Source: Deltaproteobacteria bacterium (lineage in GTDB: Bacteria > Desulfobacterota > Desulfarculia > Desulfarculales > Desulfarculaceae). From it: DNA of 11,950 nucleotides. Positions 6,061-11,950 of this stretch are shown here, piece by piece. The translations under genes were made by a program, and so were the position numbers. The DNA lies in contig JAHLLK010000118.1 of assembly GCA_020444165.1 (NCBI GenBank), forward strand, positions 1 through 11,950, written 5' to 3'. How positions within the stretch are numbered: position 1 is the first letter of the stretch; each line of letters starts with the position of its first letter. The notes beneath the pieces were generated by a model. The model was given only the letters and a program-made list of their open reading frames with translations. It searched no databases and had not been told where the DNA came from.

Positions 6061-6831
6061 TTGGCTTTCACCATCGCCGTGGCCGGCAAGGGCGGAGTGG
6101 GCAAAACCACGGTGGCCGGTCTGTTGGTTCGTTATCTCGTGGAAAAAGGTCTCACCCCCGTCTTGGCGGTGGACGCCGATTCCAACTCCAACCTGAACGA
6201 CGTCATGGGCCTGCCCCTGGACAGCACCTTGGGCGACGCCCGCGAGGAGATGAAAAAGGGCCAGAGCCAGGGCATGACCAAGGATCTCTTCATAGGGATG
6301 CGGGTGAACCAATGCCTGGTGGAGTCCCAGGGCTATGACCTCATCGCCATGGGCCGGCCCGAGGGCGCGGGCTGCTACTGCGCGGCCAACCACCTCTTGA
6401 CCGACTGCATGGACAAGCTGGCCGAGAACTACAAGTACCTGGTGGTGGACAACGAAGCCGGCATGGAGCACATCAGCCGGGTGACCACCCAGCGGGTGGA
6501 CTACCTCCTGGTGATCAGCGACCCCAGCCGCCGGGGCCTCAACGCCGCCCGCCGGGTGGCCGAGCTGGCCGAGCAGATGAAGATCCTCACCGGCCCGGCC
6601 AAGTTGATCCTCTCCATGGTCCGCGGCGAGCCGGACCCCATCCTGGCGGAAGTGGCCCAGGACTTCGGGCTGGAGCTGGCCGGCTACATCCCCGATGACC
6701 CCGAGCTGGCGAGCTATGACCTTAAGGGCGCGCCGACTTCGGAATTGCCCGCAAACAATCCGGCCTTAACCGCGGCCTTTGCAATTTTCGATGAATTGCT
6801 GGCCAAGGAAGTAGCTGAAAACAAAGGCTAA
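6061..6831 (+). CDS. cooC: CooC-type nickel-insertion ATPase for CO dehydrogenase/acetyl-CoA synthase
   Basis: A 256-residue MinD/SIMIBI-type P-loop ATPase. The deviant Walker A GKGGVGKTT spans residues 9-17, with the signature lysine at 10. DADSNSNL (38-45) forms the switch region. The paired cysteines of CooC proteins appear as GCYC (Cys105, Cys107); in the family this CxC binds metal at the dimer interface (established). The protein hydrolyses ATP to load nickel into the C-cluster of CooS, and close relatives (AcsF) act on acetyl-CoA synthase; sequence alone does not separate the two roles. Start is TTG at 6061, supported by AGGAGGAAAGGAG (6041-6053) seven bases upstream and by the P-loop beginning right after it. 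It is the first gene of the cluster and is separated from acsD by 237 bases. Confidence 0.93.
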   Translation: MAFTIAVAGKGGVGKTTVAGLLVRYLVEKGLTPVLAVDADSNSNLNDVMGLPLDSTLGDAREEMKKGQSQGMTKDLFIGMRVNQCLVESQGYDLIAMGRPEGAGCYCAANHLLTDCMDKLAENYKYLVVDNEAGMEHISRVTTQRVDYLLVISDPSRRGLNAARRVAELAEQMKILTGPAKLILSMVRGEPDPILAEVAQDFGLELAGYIPDDPELASYDLKGAPTSELPANNPALTAAFAIFDELLAKEVAENKG

Positions 6832-6893
6832 AAACGCGAATGGAACAACACGCCCGGCGCGTTGTGCAATCCCGCTCCATCCTTGCTTTTTGC

Positions 6894-6922
6894 TTGACAG
6901 ATCAAGGGCGTTCACGTAGCGT
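6894..6922 (+). promoter_or_regulatory. acsD: Candidate internal promoter upstream of acsD
   Basis: A perfect -35 TTGACA (6894-6899) is followed after exactly 17 bases by TAGCGT (6917-6922), which matches the -10 consensus at 3 of 6 positions including both Ts and the A. It would let acsD and downstream genes be transcribed apart from cooC, with a leader of about 140 bases. Confidence 0.42.
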
Positions 6923-6968
6923 GGACGGGCTCTCAATATCGGTTGTTAAAAAATGCACAAGGTTCGTC

Positions 6969-7010
6969 TTCCGTTCGCAGCCCCGGCAGGGGCGCGGCCC
7001 GCGAACGGAA
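6969..7010 (+). promoter_or_regulatory. Two-tier hairpin in the acsD leader
   Basis: A perfect 10-bp outer stem TTCCGTTCGC (6969-6978) / GCGAACGGAA (7001-7010) encloses a second stem GCCCC (6980-6984) / GGGGC (6989-6993) with loop GGCA. It is not followed by a T-run, so it is not a terminator. It ends 58 bases before the acsD start. An RNA stability, processing or regulatory role is inferred; no cobalamin-riboswitch hallmark is seen. Confidence 0.55.
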
Positions 7011-7068
7011 AAGTTGAGGCGGCGGACCAAGTTAAACTCACATCCGTTCAACCACGGGAGGGAGTGCA

Positions 7069-8631
7069 TTGGCTTTCGAAGTCCCTAAAATCAAATACTC
7101 AGGTGCCATCAAGGAAGTAGAAGTGGGTCAGCCCGGCGCCACCGTCACGGTCGGCGGCGAGTCCAGCTACCCCTTCCATGTCTTTGAGGGCAAAATGCCC
7201 AACAAGCCGCTTCTGGCCATGGAAGTGTGGGACATGGAGCCCACCGAATGGCCGGCGGCTTGTGCCGAGCCTTTCCAAGGCGTGCTGGGCGACCCCGCCG
7301 CGTGGGCCAAGAAGTGCGTCGAAGAATTCGGCGCCCAAGCCATCGTGGTGCAGCTGAAGTCCACCGATCCCAACGGCGACGACGCGCCGGCCGCCCAAGC
7401 CAGCGCCAGCGTGGGCAAGGTGCTGGGCGCGGTGAGCGTTCCGGTCATCGTCTGGGGTTGCGCCAACGCCAACAAGGACGCCGAGGTTCTCAAGAAGATC
7501 GCCGAGGATTACGAGGGCAAGAACCTGCTCTTGGGTCCGGTGGACGAAGACAACCACAAGTCCGTCGGCGCCGCGGCCCTGGCTTACAAACATTCCCTGA
7601 TTTCTTCCAGCCCCATCGACGTCAACTTGGCCAAACAGTTGAACATCCTCCTGGGCAACCTGGGCGTGCCCCTGGAGCGCCTGGTGATCGATCCCACCAC
7701 CGGCGGTCTGGGCTATGGCATGGAGTACAGCTACTCCGTGATGGAGCGCATCCGCGCCGCCGCCCTGGTGCAGGAAGATGACAAGCTGGTGCTGCCCATG
7801 ATCAACAACGTGGGCAACGAGGTTTGGAAGTCCAAGGAAGCCGTGACCACCGAAGATGCCAGCCTGGGCGACAACATGAAGCGCGGCATCTTGATGGAAA
7901 CCGCCGCGGCCGTGGCTTACCTCTTGGCCGGCACCGACATCCTCATCCTGCGTCATCCCCAGACCCTGAAAAACATCCGCGCCTTCATCGACAAGCTCTC
8001 GGCCGAGCGGGCCCCCGCCGCCGCCAAGACCGCGGTCGACCGGCCCAAGGTGGCCGCTCTGGCCGGCGCCAAGCCCGCCGCCAAACCCGCCGCCGCTCCG
8101 GCCGCCAAGCCCGCCGCTCCGGCTGCGGCCAAGCCCGCCGCCGCCCCGGCTGCCAAGCCCGCCGCCGCCGCCCCGGCTGCCGCCGCGCCCGAGAAGGCCG
8201 CCGCGGAAGCCGATGCCAAGGCCAAGGCCGAAGCCGCCGCCAAGGTCAAGGCCGAAGCCGAGGCCGCCGCCAAGGCCAAGGCCTCTGACGCCGCCGCCGT
8301 CAAGGCCGCCGAGGAAGCCAAGGCCAAAGCCGCGGCCGATGCCAAGCTCAAGGCCGCGGCCGACGCCAAGGCCGAGGAAGCCGCCGCCGAAGCCGCCCGT
8401 CGCGACGCTGTGCAGAAGCAGCGCGACGAAGTGGCCGAGCTCCGCCGCCAGCGCGCCGCCGAACGGGCCAAGCTGGATGCCGAGCGCGAGGCCAAGGCTT
8501 GCGCCCCCGCGGCCGAGGACGTGGAGTACGGCGAGTACCGCGCCGCTGGCGTGGCCGGTCCCGAAGCATCGTACATCGAGCGGTCTCTCGCTCGTTGGCA
8601 CCTCCGCGGCGACGGTTACCTGAAGCGTTAG
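7069..8631 (+). CDS. acsD: CODH/ACS corrinoid iron-sulfur protein small subunit (delta) with long C-terminal extension
   Basis: 520 residues, against about 310-325 for typical bacterial AcsD. Residues 1 to about 312 are the TIM-barrel corrinoid-protein subunit, recognisable by PLLAMEVWDMEP, VIVWGCANANKD, LLGPVDEDNHKSVGAAAL and DPTTGGLGYGMEYSYSVMER. With AcsC it carries the methyl group from methyltetrahydrofolate to acetyl-CoA synthase (established). The extension has three parts: a repeated PAAKPAA-type linker (about 335-374), a charged Ala/Lys/Glu/Arg stretch likely to form a long helix (about 375-476), and a tail (477-520) ending in SLARWHLRGDGYLKR. The tail matches the protein of the next gene. 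The layout (flexible linker, helix, short conserved end) resembles docking modules such as those in 2-oxoacid dehydrogenase E2 proteins. Start is TTG at 7069 behind GGGAGGGAG. Confidence 0.94.
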   Translation: MAFEVPKIKYSGAIKEVEVGQPGATVTVGGESSYPFHVFEGKMPNKPLLAMEVWDMEPTEWPAACAEPFQGVLGDPAAWAKKCVEEFGAQAIVVQLKSTDPNGDDAPAAQASASVGKVLGAVSVPVIVWGCANANKDAEVLKKIAEDYEGKNLLLGPVDEDNHKSVGAAALAYKHSLISSSPIDVNLAKQLNILLGNLGVPLERLVIDPTTGGLGYGMEYSYSVMERIRAAALVQEDDKLVLPMINNVGNEVWKSKEAVTTEDASLGDNMKRGILMETAAAVAYLLAGTDILILRHPQTLKNIRAFIDKLSAERAPAAAKTAVDRPKVAALAGAKPAAKPAAAPAAKPAAPAAAKPAAAPAAKPAAAAPAAAAPEKAAAEADAKAKAEAAAKVKAEAEAAAKAKASDAAAVKAAEEAKAKAAADAKLKAAADAKAEEAAAEAARRDAVQKQRDEVAELRRQRAAERAKLDAEREAKACAPAAEDVEYGEYRAAGVAGPEASYIERSLARWHLRGDGYLKR

Positions 8632-8782
8632 GATAGGGCGAGCCCTGGAAGCCGGGCCCCAGGTCCGCGCTTCAGCCGGGCTCTTCCCCCGCGCCGGGGC
8701 TGATCCTGGCCCCCTGCAGCTCCGATTTTCCACCCCGGGGCGGGATGGCAAATAAACCCCCACCGGAGGAGGGAACTCTAAA
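8632..8782 (+). other. Intergenic spacer between acsD and the 55-residue gene
   Basis: A GC-rich spacer with an imperfect hairpin (GAGCCC 8640-8645 with GGGCTC 8678-8683, inner GAAGC 8648-8652 with GCTTC 8669-8673) and a short CCCC/GGGG hairpin near 8687-8699. Neither is followed by a T-run, so read-through into the next gene is likely. Confidence 0.4.
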
Positions 8783-8950
8783 ATGGCCGCTGGCAGCAAG
8801 AAAACGGCGATTCAGGCCAAGTGCGCTCCTGGAAGCGCCAAGGAATACGGTCAGGGTCGTGAAGCCGGTATGGCCGGGCCTCAGGCCCAGTTCATTGAAA
8901 AGTCCCTGCAGCGCTGGAAGCTCCGGGGCGACGGTTACCTGAAACATTAA
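8783..8950 (+). CDS. 55-residue protein: free-standing copy of the AcsD C-terminal tail
   Basis: ATG at 8783 with a strong ribosome site GGAGGAGGG (about 8765-8773); TAA at 8948-8950. From Cys14 to the end it aligns with AcsD 478-520 with one gap: 27 of 42 aligned residues are identical, including CAP, EYG, the AGP before the last helix, IE, SL, RW and LRGDGYLK. Both proteins end one basic residue after that block. The N-terminal 13 residues (MAAGSKKTAIQAK) are basic and unique. There is no signal peptide or membrane segment. Conserved protein sequence at lower nucleotide similarity, its own ribosome site and its place between acsD and cooS support a real gene. I know of no named family. Possible roles, all inferred: a docking competitor, an assembly factor, or a small structural subunit binding the same partner as the AcsD tail. 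Confidence 0.87.
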   Translation: MAAGSKKTAIQAKCAPGSAKEYGQGREAGMAGPQAQFIEKSLQRWKLRGDGYLKH

Positions 8951-9147
8951 GAACAAACCGGGGCTGCCCAAGGCCTGGCCCAAAGCGCCAGCCCCGCCCG
9001 CAGGCGGCCCCCCTGATGGGAGGAGATCGGGAAGCGTGCTTCCCGGGCTCGACAAAAGAGGCGAATAGCGCTAGCCGCGTCGCCGCCTCTGCTGCGGAAC
9101 CTAATAGGGGGCTTTGCCAACCAAAATAAGATGAGGAGGAACCTCTG
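8951..9147 (+). other. Hairpin-rich spacer before cooS
   Basis: Three hairpins follow one another: GGGGCTG (8960-8966) / CAGCCCC (8989-8995), CGGGAAG (9028-9034) / CTTCCCG (9039-9045) with loop CGTG, and AGAGGCG (9057-9063) / CGCCTCT (9084-9090). None has a downstream T-run. They may stabilise or process the polycistronic message so that the small gene and cooS are expressed at different levels. The spacer ends with GAGGAGG (9134-9140) for cooS. Confidence 0.5.
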
Positions 9148-11193
9148 ATGTCGGCAGACGAAATCAAAGTCAAGGCCGAGCCCAAGGAATCGAAGGCCGA
9201 TCCCAAGAAGGTCACCGTATGTGTGGCCTCCCAAGAGATGCTGGCCAAGGCCCAAGCCGAGGGTATCGAGACCATTTTTGACCGTGCCGTGTCCATGAAA
9301 CCCTGCCCCACCGGCAACCAGGGCACCTGCTGCAAGATGTGCGCCCAGGGTCCCTGCCGGCTGCCCTTGCCCAAGAAGGGCATCGAGGGCAAGGATGAGC
9401 GCAAGGGTCTGTGCGGCGCCACTCCCGAGACCATCGCGGCCCGTAACTTCGCCCGCATGGTCGCCGCCGGCGCGGCCGCGCACAGCGACCACGGCCGCGG
9501 GGTGGCCGAAACCTTCCTGGCCGCCGCTCGCCAGGAGACCCACGACTACAAGATTCAGGACACTGAGAAGCTGTTGGAAGTGGCCAAGGTCTTTGGCGTG
9601 CCCACCACCGTCATGGTGGAAAAGGACGGCCAGAAGATCGAAGAAGAGCGCGACATCTACGAGATCGCCGTGGAAGTCGGCGAATTGGCCCTGGGCGAAT
9701 GGGGCAAGCAGAACGGCGAGATCATCTACGCCAAGCGCGCTCCCGAGGCCCGTTACCAACTGTGGAAGGACCTGGACGTGATTCCCCGCGGCGTGGACCG
9801 CGAGATCGTGGAAATCATGCACCGCACCCACATGGGCGTGGACCAGGACTACAAAAACATCATAAAGCAGTGCTCCCGCGCGGCCCTGGCCGACGGCTGG
9901 TGCGGCTCCATGATCGCCACCGACCTCCAGGACATCATGTTCGGCACCCCTTACCCGGTGCAGGGCGAGATCAACCTGGGCGTCCTGAAGCAGGATCACG
10001 TCAACATCATCGTGCATGGTCACGAGCCGCTGTTGTCCGAGATGATCGTGGTGGCCTCCCAGAGCGAGGAGATGCTGAACTACGCCAAGCAGAAGGGCGC
10101 CAAGGGCATCGTGCTGGCGGGTATGTGCTGCACCGCCAACGAGATCCTGGTCCGCCACGGCATGCCCATCGCCGGCAACTTCCTGCAACAGGAACTGGCC
10201 CTGATCACCGGCGCCGTCGACGCCATGGTCGTGGACGTGCAGTGCATCATGGAGAACTTGGCCAACGTGGCCGGGTGCTACCACACCAAGCTCATCACCA
10301 CCAACCCCCGGGCCATGGTGGAATCCGGTGAGACCATCCACATCGAGTTCGACGAGCACCACGCCCTGGAAGACGCCAAGCGGATCGTCAAGGAAGCCGT
10401 CGACAACTTCACCAACCGCCGGGCCGAGGTCATCATCCCCAAGGCCAAGGAAATGATGGTGGCGGGCTTCTCCTCGGAAGCCATCACCTATCACCTGGGC
10501 GGCACCTTCCGCGGCTCCTACTTCCCGCTGAACGACAACATCATCAACGGGCGCATCCGGGGCATCGGCGGCGTGGTGGGCTGCAACAACGCCCGCACCA
10601 CCCAGGACGAAAGCCACCTGATCATCGTCAAGGAGCTTCTGAAGAACGACGTCATCGTGCTGACCACCGGCTGCAACGCCATGGCCTGCGGCAAGGCCGG
10701 CCTCCTGACCCCCGAAGCCGCCAAGGTCTACTGCGGCCCCGGCCTGGCCGAGGTCTGTGAGACCGTGGGCATCCCGCCGGTTCTGCACATGGGCTCCTGC
10801 GTGGACAACAGCCGCATTCTGATAGCCGCCACCGAAGTGGTGAAGGCCGGCGGTCTGGGCAAGGACATCAGCGACCTGCCCGCGGCCGGTTCCGCCCCCG
10901 AATGGATGAGCGAGAAAGCCATCTCCATCGGTCACTACTTCGTGGCCAGCGGTGTGTACACCGTCTTCGGCGTGGGCCTGCCCATCACCGGCGCCCCCCG
11001 CTTCCAGAACTACCTCTTCAAGGAGCTGGAAGACATCTACGGTGGCATGTGGGACTTGGTGGTGGATCCCTACGAGCACGCCCGCAAGATGATCGCCCAC
11101 ATCGACAAGAAGCGCGCCGCCCTGGGTCTGGACAAGGGCAAGGAGCGCGTGCTCATGGATATGGCCGCCCGTCAGAAATTGGACGTGGCCTAA
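9148..11193 (+). CDS. cooS: Ni-Fe carbon monoxide dehydrogenase catalytic subunit (CooS/AcsA)
   Basis: 681 residues, near the length of acetogen AcsA. It interconverts CO and CO2 at a Ni-Fe-S C-cluster and, in the CODH/ACS complex, supplies CO to AcsB. N-terminal cysteines Cys53 and Cys61 fit the inter-subunit D-cluster; Cys62, Cys65, Cys70 and Cys89 fit the B-cluster (pattern CCKMCAQGPC). C-cluster ligands are all present: histidine in HGHEP (290-294), Cys in GMCC (327/328), DVQC (366), VGCN (479), TTGCN (509) and GSC (551). HSDHGR (112-117) and ISIGHYFVASG (592-602) are typical conserved segments. The first ~25 residues are lysine-rich and acidic (EIKVKAEPKESKADPKK), probably a flexible extension. 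The ATG has a good GAGGAGG site eight bases upstream. Forty-two bases separate it from acsB. Confidence 0.98.
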   Translation: MSADEIKVKAEPKESKADPKKVTVCVASQEMLAKAQAEGIETIFDRAVSMKPCPTGNQGTCCKMCAQGPCRLPLPKKGIEGKDERKGLCGATPETIAARNFARMVAAGAAAHSDHGRGVAETFLAAARQETHDYKIQDTEKLLEVAKVFGVPTTVMVEKDGQKIEEERDIYEIAVEVGELALGEWGKQNGEIIYAKRAPEARYQLWKDLDVIPRGVDREIVEIMHRTHMGVDQDYKNIIKQCSRAALADGWCGSMIATDLQDIMFGTPYPVQGEINLGVLKQDHVNIIVHGHEPLLSEMIVVASQSEEMLNYAKQKGAKGIVLAGMCCTANEILVRHGMPIAGNFLQQELALITGAVDAMVVDVQCIMENLANVAGCYHTKLITTNPRAMVESGETIHIEFDEHHALEDAKRIVKEAVDNFTNRRAEVIIPKAKEMMVAGFSSEAITYHLGGTFRGSYFPLNDNIINGRIRGIGGVVGCNNARTTQDESHLIIVKELLKNDVIVLTTGCNAMACGKAGLLTPEAAKVYCGPGLAEVCETVGIPPVLHMGSCVDNSRILIAATEVVKAGGLGKDISDLPAAGSAPEWMSEKAISIGHYFVASGVYTVFGVGLPITGAPRFQNYLFKELEDIYGGMWDLVVDPYEHARKMIAHIDKKRAALGLDKGKERVLMDMAARQKLDVA

Positions 11194-11235
11194 TCGCGGG
11201 GCTAACCTCTCTAGACAAGGGGGAAGGAATAAAAA

Positions 11236-11950
11236 ATGTCTAAAATGGTCGCTTTCGCCGCCATCCAGGGTGCGTACAACATCGTATCCAAGGTGGAAGG
11301 TCAATATAAGCAAGCCGTGGAGAAGTACGGACCCGAGCAGAAGCTCGAATTCCCCAACACCGCTTACTATCTCCCCATCATCTACTCCCTGCTGGGCATT
11401 CCGGTCTCCGACCTGGCCACGGCCAAACGGCCCCTGGAAATCGCCCGCCAGCTCTTGCCCTCGCACGTGAAGAATTTCCATCACCTGCCCTACCTGGGTC
11501 CCCTGCTGGACGCGGGCATGGCCGCCCTGTTCGCCGAGGAAATCTCCGAAGCCATCCGCTACGTGGAAGACCCCGACTTCTATCAGTTGGGCGAGGACTG
11601 CGACCTGGAAAACGGCAAGCTGTGGCTGGGCGCGGCTGACGACACCATCATGCGTAAACGCGGCGTCGAGTTCGTGGACGGTTCGGCACCGGGCTTCGCG
11701 GCCATCGTGGGCGCGGCTCCCGATCCCGAGACCGCCAAGATGATCGCCGAGGAGTATCAGCGCCGCAACCTGTACATCTTCATGGCCGCCAATCAGAACG
11801 GCACCACTTTCTCCGAGCAGCTGGTGCAGGCGGGAGTGCAGGTGGGCTGGGGCACCCGGTTGGTGCCCTTCTCCCCGGACATCGCCGGCGCCGTGTTCGC
11901 CCTGGGCTTCGCCAACCGCGCGGCCATGGCCTTCGGCGGCGTGAAACCCG
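11236..11950 (+). CDS. acsB: Acetyl-CoA synthase subunit AcsB (5' part, cut by window end)
   Basis: The open frame runs from ATG 11236 to the window edge, 238 complete codons of a protein usually above 700 residues. The N-terminus reads MSKMVAFAAIQGAYNIVSKV, and KLEFPNTAYYLPIIYSLLG, FHHLPYLGPLLDAGMAA and NLYIFMAANQNGTTFSEQL are characteristic of the AcsB/CdhC family. This is the N-terminal domain that contacts CODH and forms the CO tunnel end; the Ni-Ni-Fe4S4 A-cluster ligands lie in the C-terminal part outside the window. AcsB condenses CO from CooS, methyl from the corrinoid protein and CoA into acetyl-CoA. A GGGGGAAGGAAT ribosome site precedes the start. AcsC, AcsE and other pathway genes may follow. 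Confidence 0.96.
   Translation, partial: MSKMVAFAAIQGAYNIVSKVEGQYKQAVEKYGPEQKLEFPNTAYYLPIIYSLLGIPVSDLATAKRPLEIARQLLPSHVKNFHHLPYLGPLLDAGMAALFAEEISEAIRYVEDPDFYQLGEDCDLENGKLWLGAADDTIMRKRGVEFVDGSAPGFAAIVGAAPDPETAKMIAEEYQRRNLYIFMAANQNGTTFSEQLVQAGVQVGWGTRLVPFSPDIAGAVFALGFANRAAMAFGGVKP

Noticed and set aside
6845..6865. Hairpin after cooC as an intrinsic terminator
   Set aside because: The 9-bp stem has a mismatch and a 3-base loop, and the nearest T-run is about 20 bases downstream.
6832..7068. Cobalamin riboswitch upstream of the corrinoid-protein gene
   Set aside because: No B12-box-like conserved core was found; only the two-tier hairpin is visible.
7099..8799. Long minus-strand frame (566 codons) opposite acsD
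   Set aside because: It mirrors acsD; the glycine-rich part is just the reverse of the Ala/Lys/Pro extension codons.
9073..9086. Extra copy of the 103-bp repeat before cooS
   Set aside because: Only about 13 bases (GCCGCGTCGCCGC) match, which is easily chance in GC-rich DNA.
8947..11484. Very long open frame (845 codons) on the minus strand opposite cooS
   Set aside because: It is antisense to an unmistakable CooS and AcsB, is composed mostly of Gly, His, Val and Leu as expected from the reverse of GC-rich codons, and has no family features.

Overview
The window looks like the replication-origin region of a GC-rich, anaerobic, CO-metabolising bacterium. It holds dnaN and dnaA on the minus strand. 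Diverging from dnaA on the plus strand is a Wood-Ljungdahl (CO dehydrogenase/acetyl-CoA synthase) gene cluster. Acetogen-type CooC, AcsD, CooS/AcsA and AcsB genes, high GC content and strong GGAGG-type ribosome sites fit a Desulfobacterota (former Deltaproteobacteria) sulfate reducer or relative. This is inference from gene content; no species is claimed.

Layout. Positions 1-1530 hold a family of ~103-bp GC-rich tandem repeats that flanks, and appears interrupted by, one small predicted lipoprotein gene (529-1104, +). dnaN (1633-2745, -) ends in a clear intrinsic terminator at 1550-1584. The 1.29-kb dnaN-dnaA gap contains a striking row of at least nine consecutive hairpins (3015-3394), a promoter-like site at its edge, the dnaA terminator (3827-3871, -) and a candidate oriC (3873-4018) with an AT-rich stretch and three DnaA-box-like sites. 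dnaA (4038-5390, -) follows with a TTG start. A 670-bp gap carries a dnaA promoter candidate and a CRP/FNR-type palindrome ahead of the plus-strand cluster.

The cluster is cooC (6061-6831), acsD (7069-8631), an unnamed 55-residue gene (8783-8950), cooS/acsA (9148-11193) and the start of acsB (11236 to the window end). CooC would load nickel into CooS and possibly AcsB. CooS reduces CO2 to CO, AcsD is the small subunit of the corrinoid iron-sulfur methyl carrier, and AcsB joins CO, methyl and CoA into acetyl-CoA. The order is that of a single functional unit, although a TTGACA-type promoter candidate and several non-terminator hairpins lie between genes.

The most interesting observation is that AcsD carries a ~200-residue C-terminal extension: an Ala/Pro/Lys linker, a charged helix and a 43-residue tail. 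The tiny gene immediately downstream is essentially a free-standing copy of that tail: 27 of 42 aligned residues are identical, and both end in RWxLRGDGYLK plus one basic residue. This suggests an uncharacterised docking, assembly or targeting module of the CODH/ACS complex. The hairpin row beside the origin is the second notable unexplained structure.
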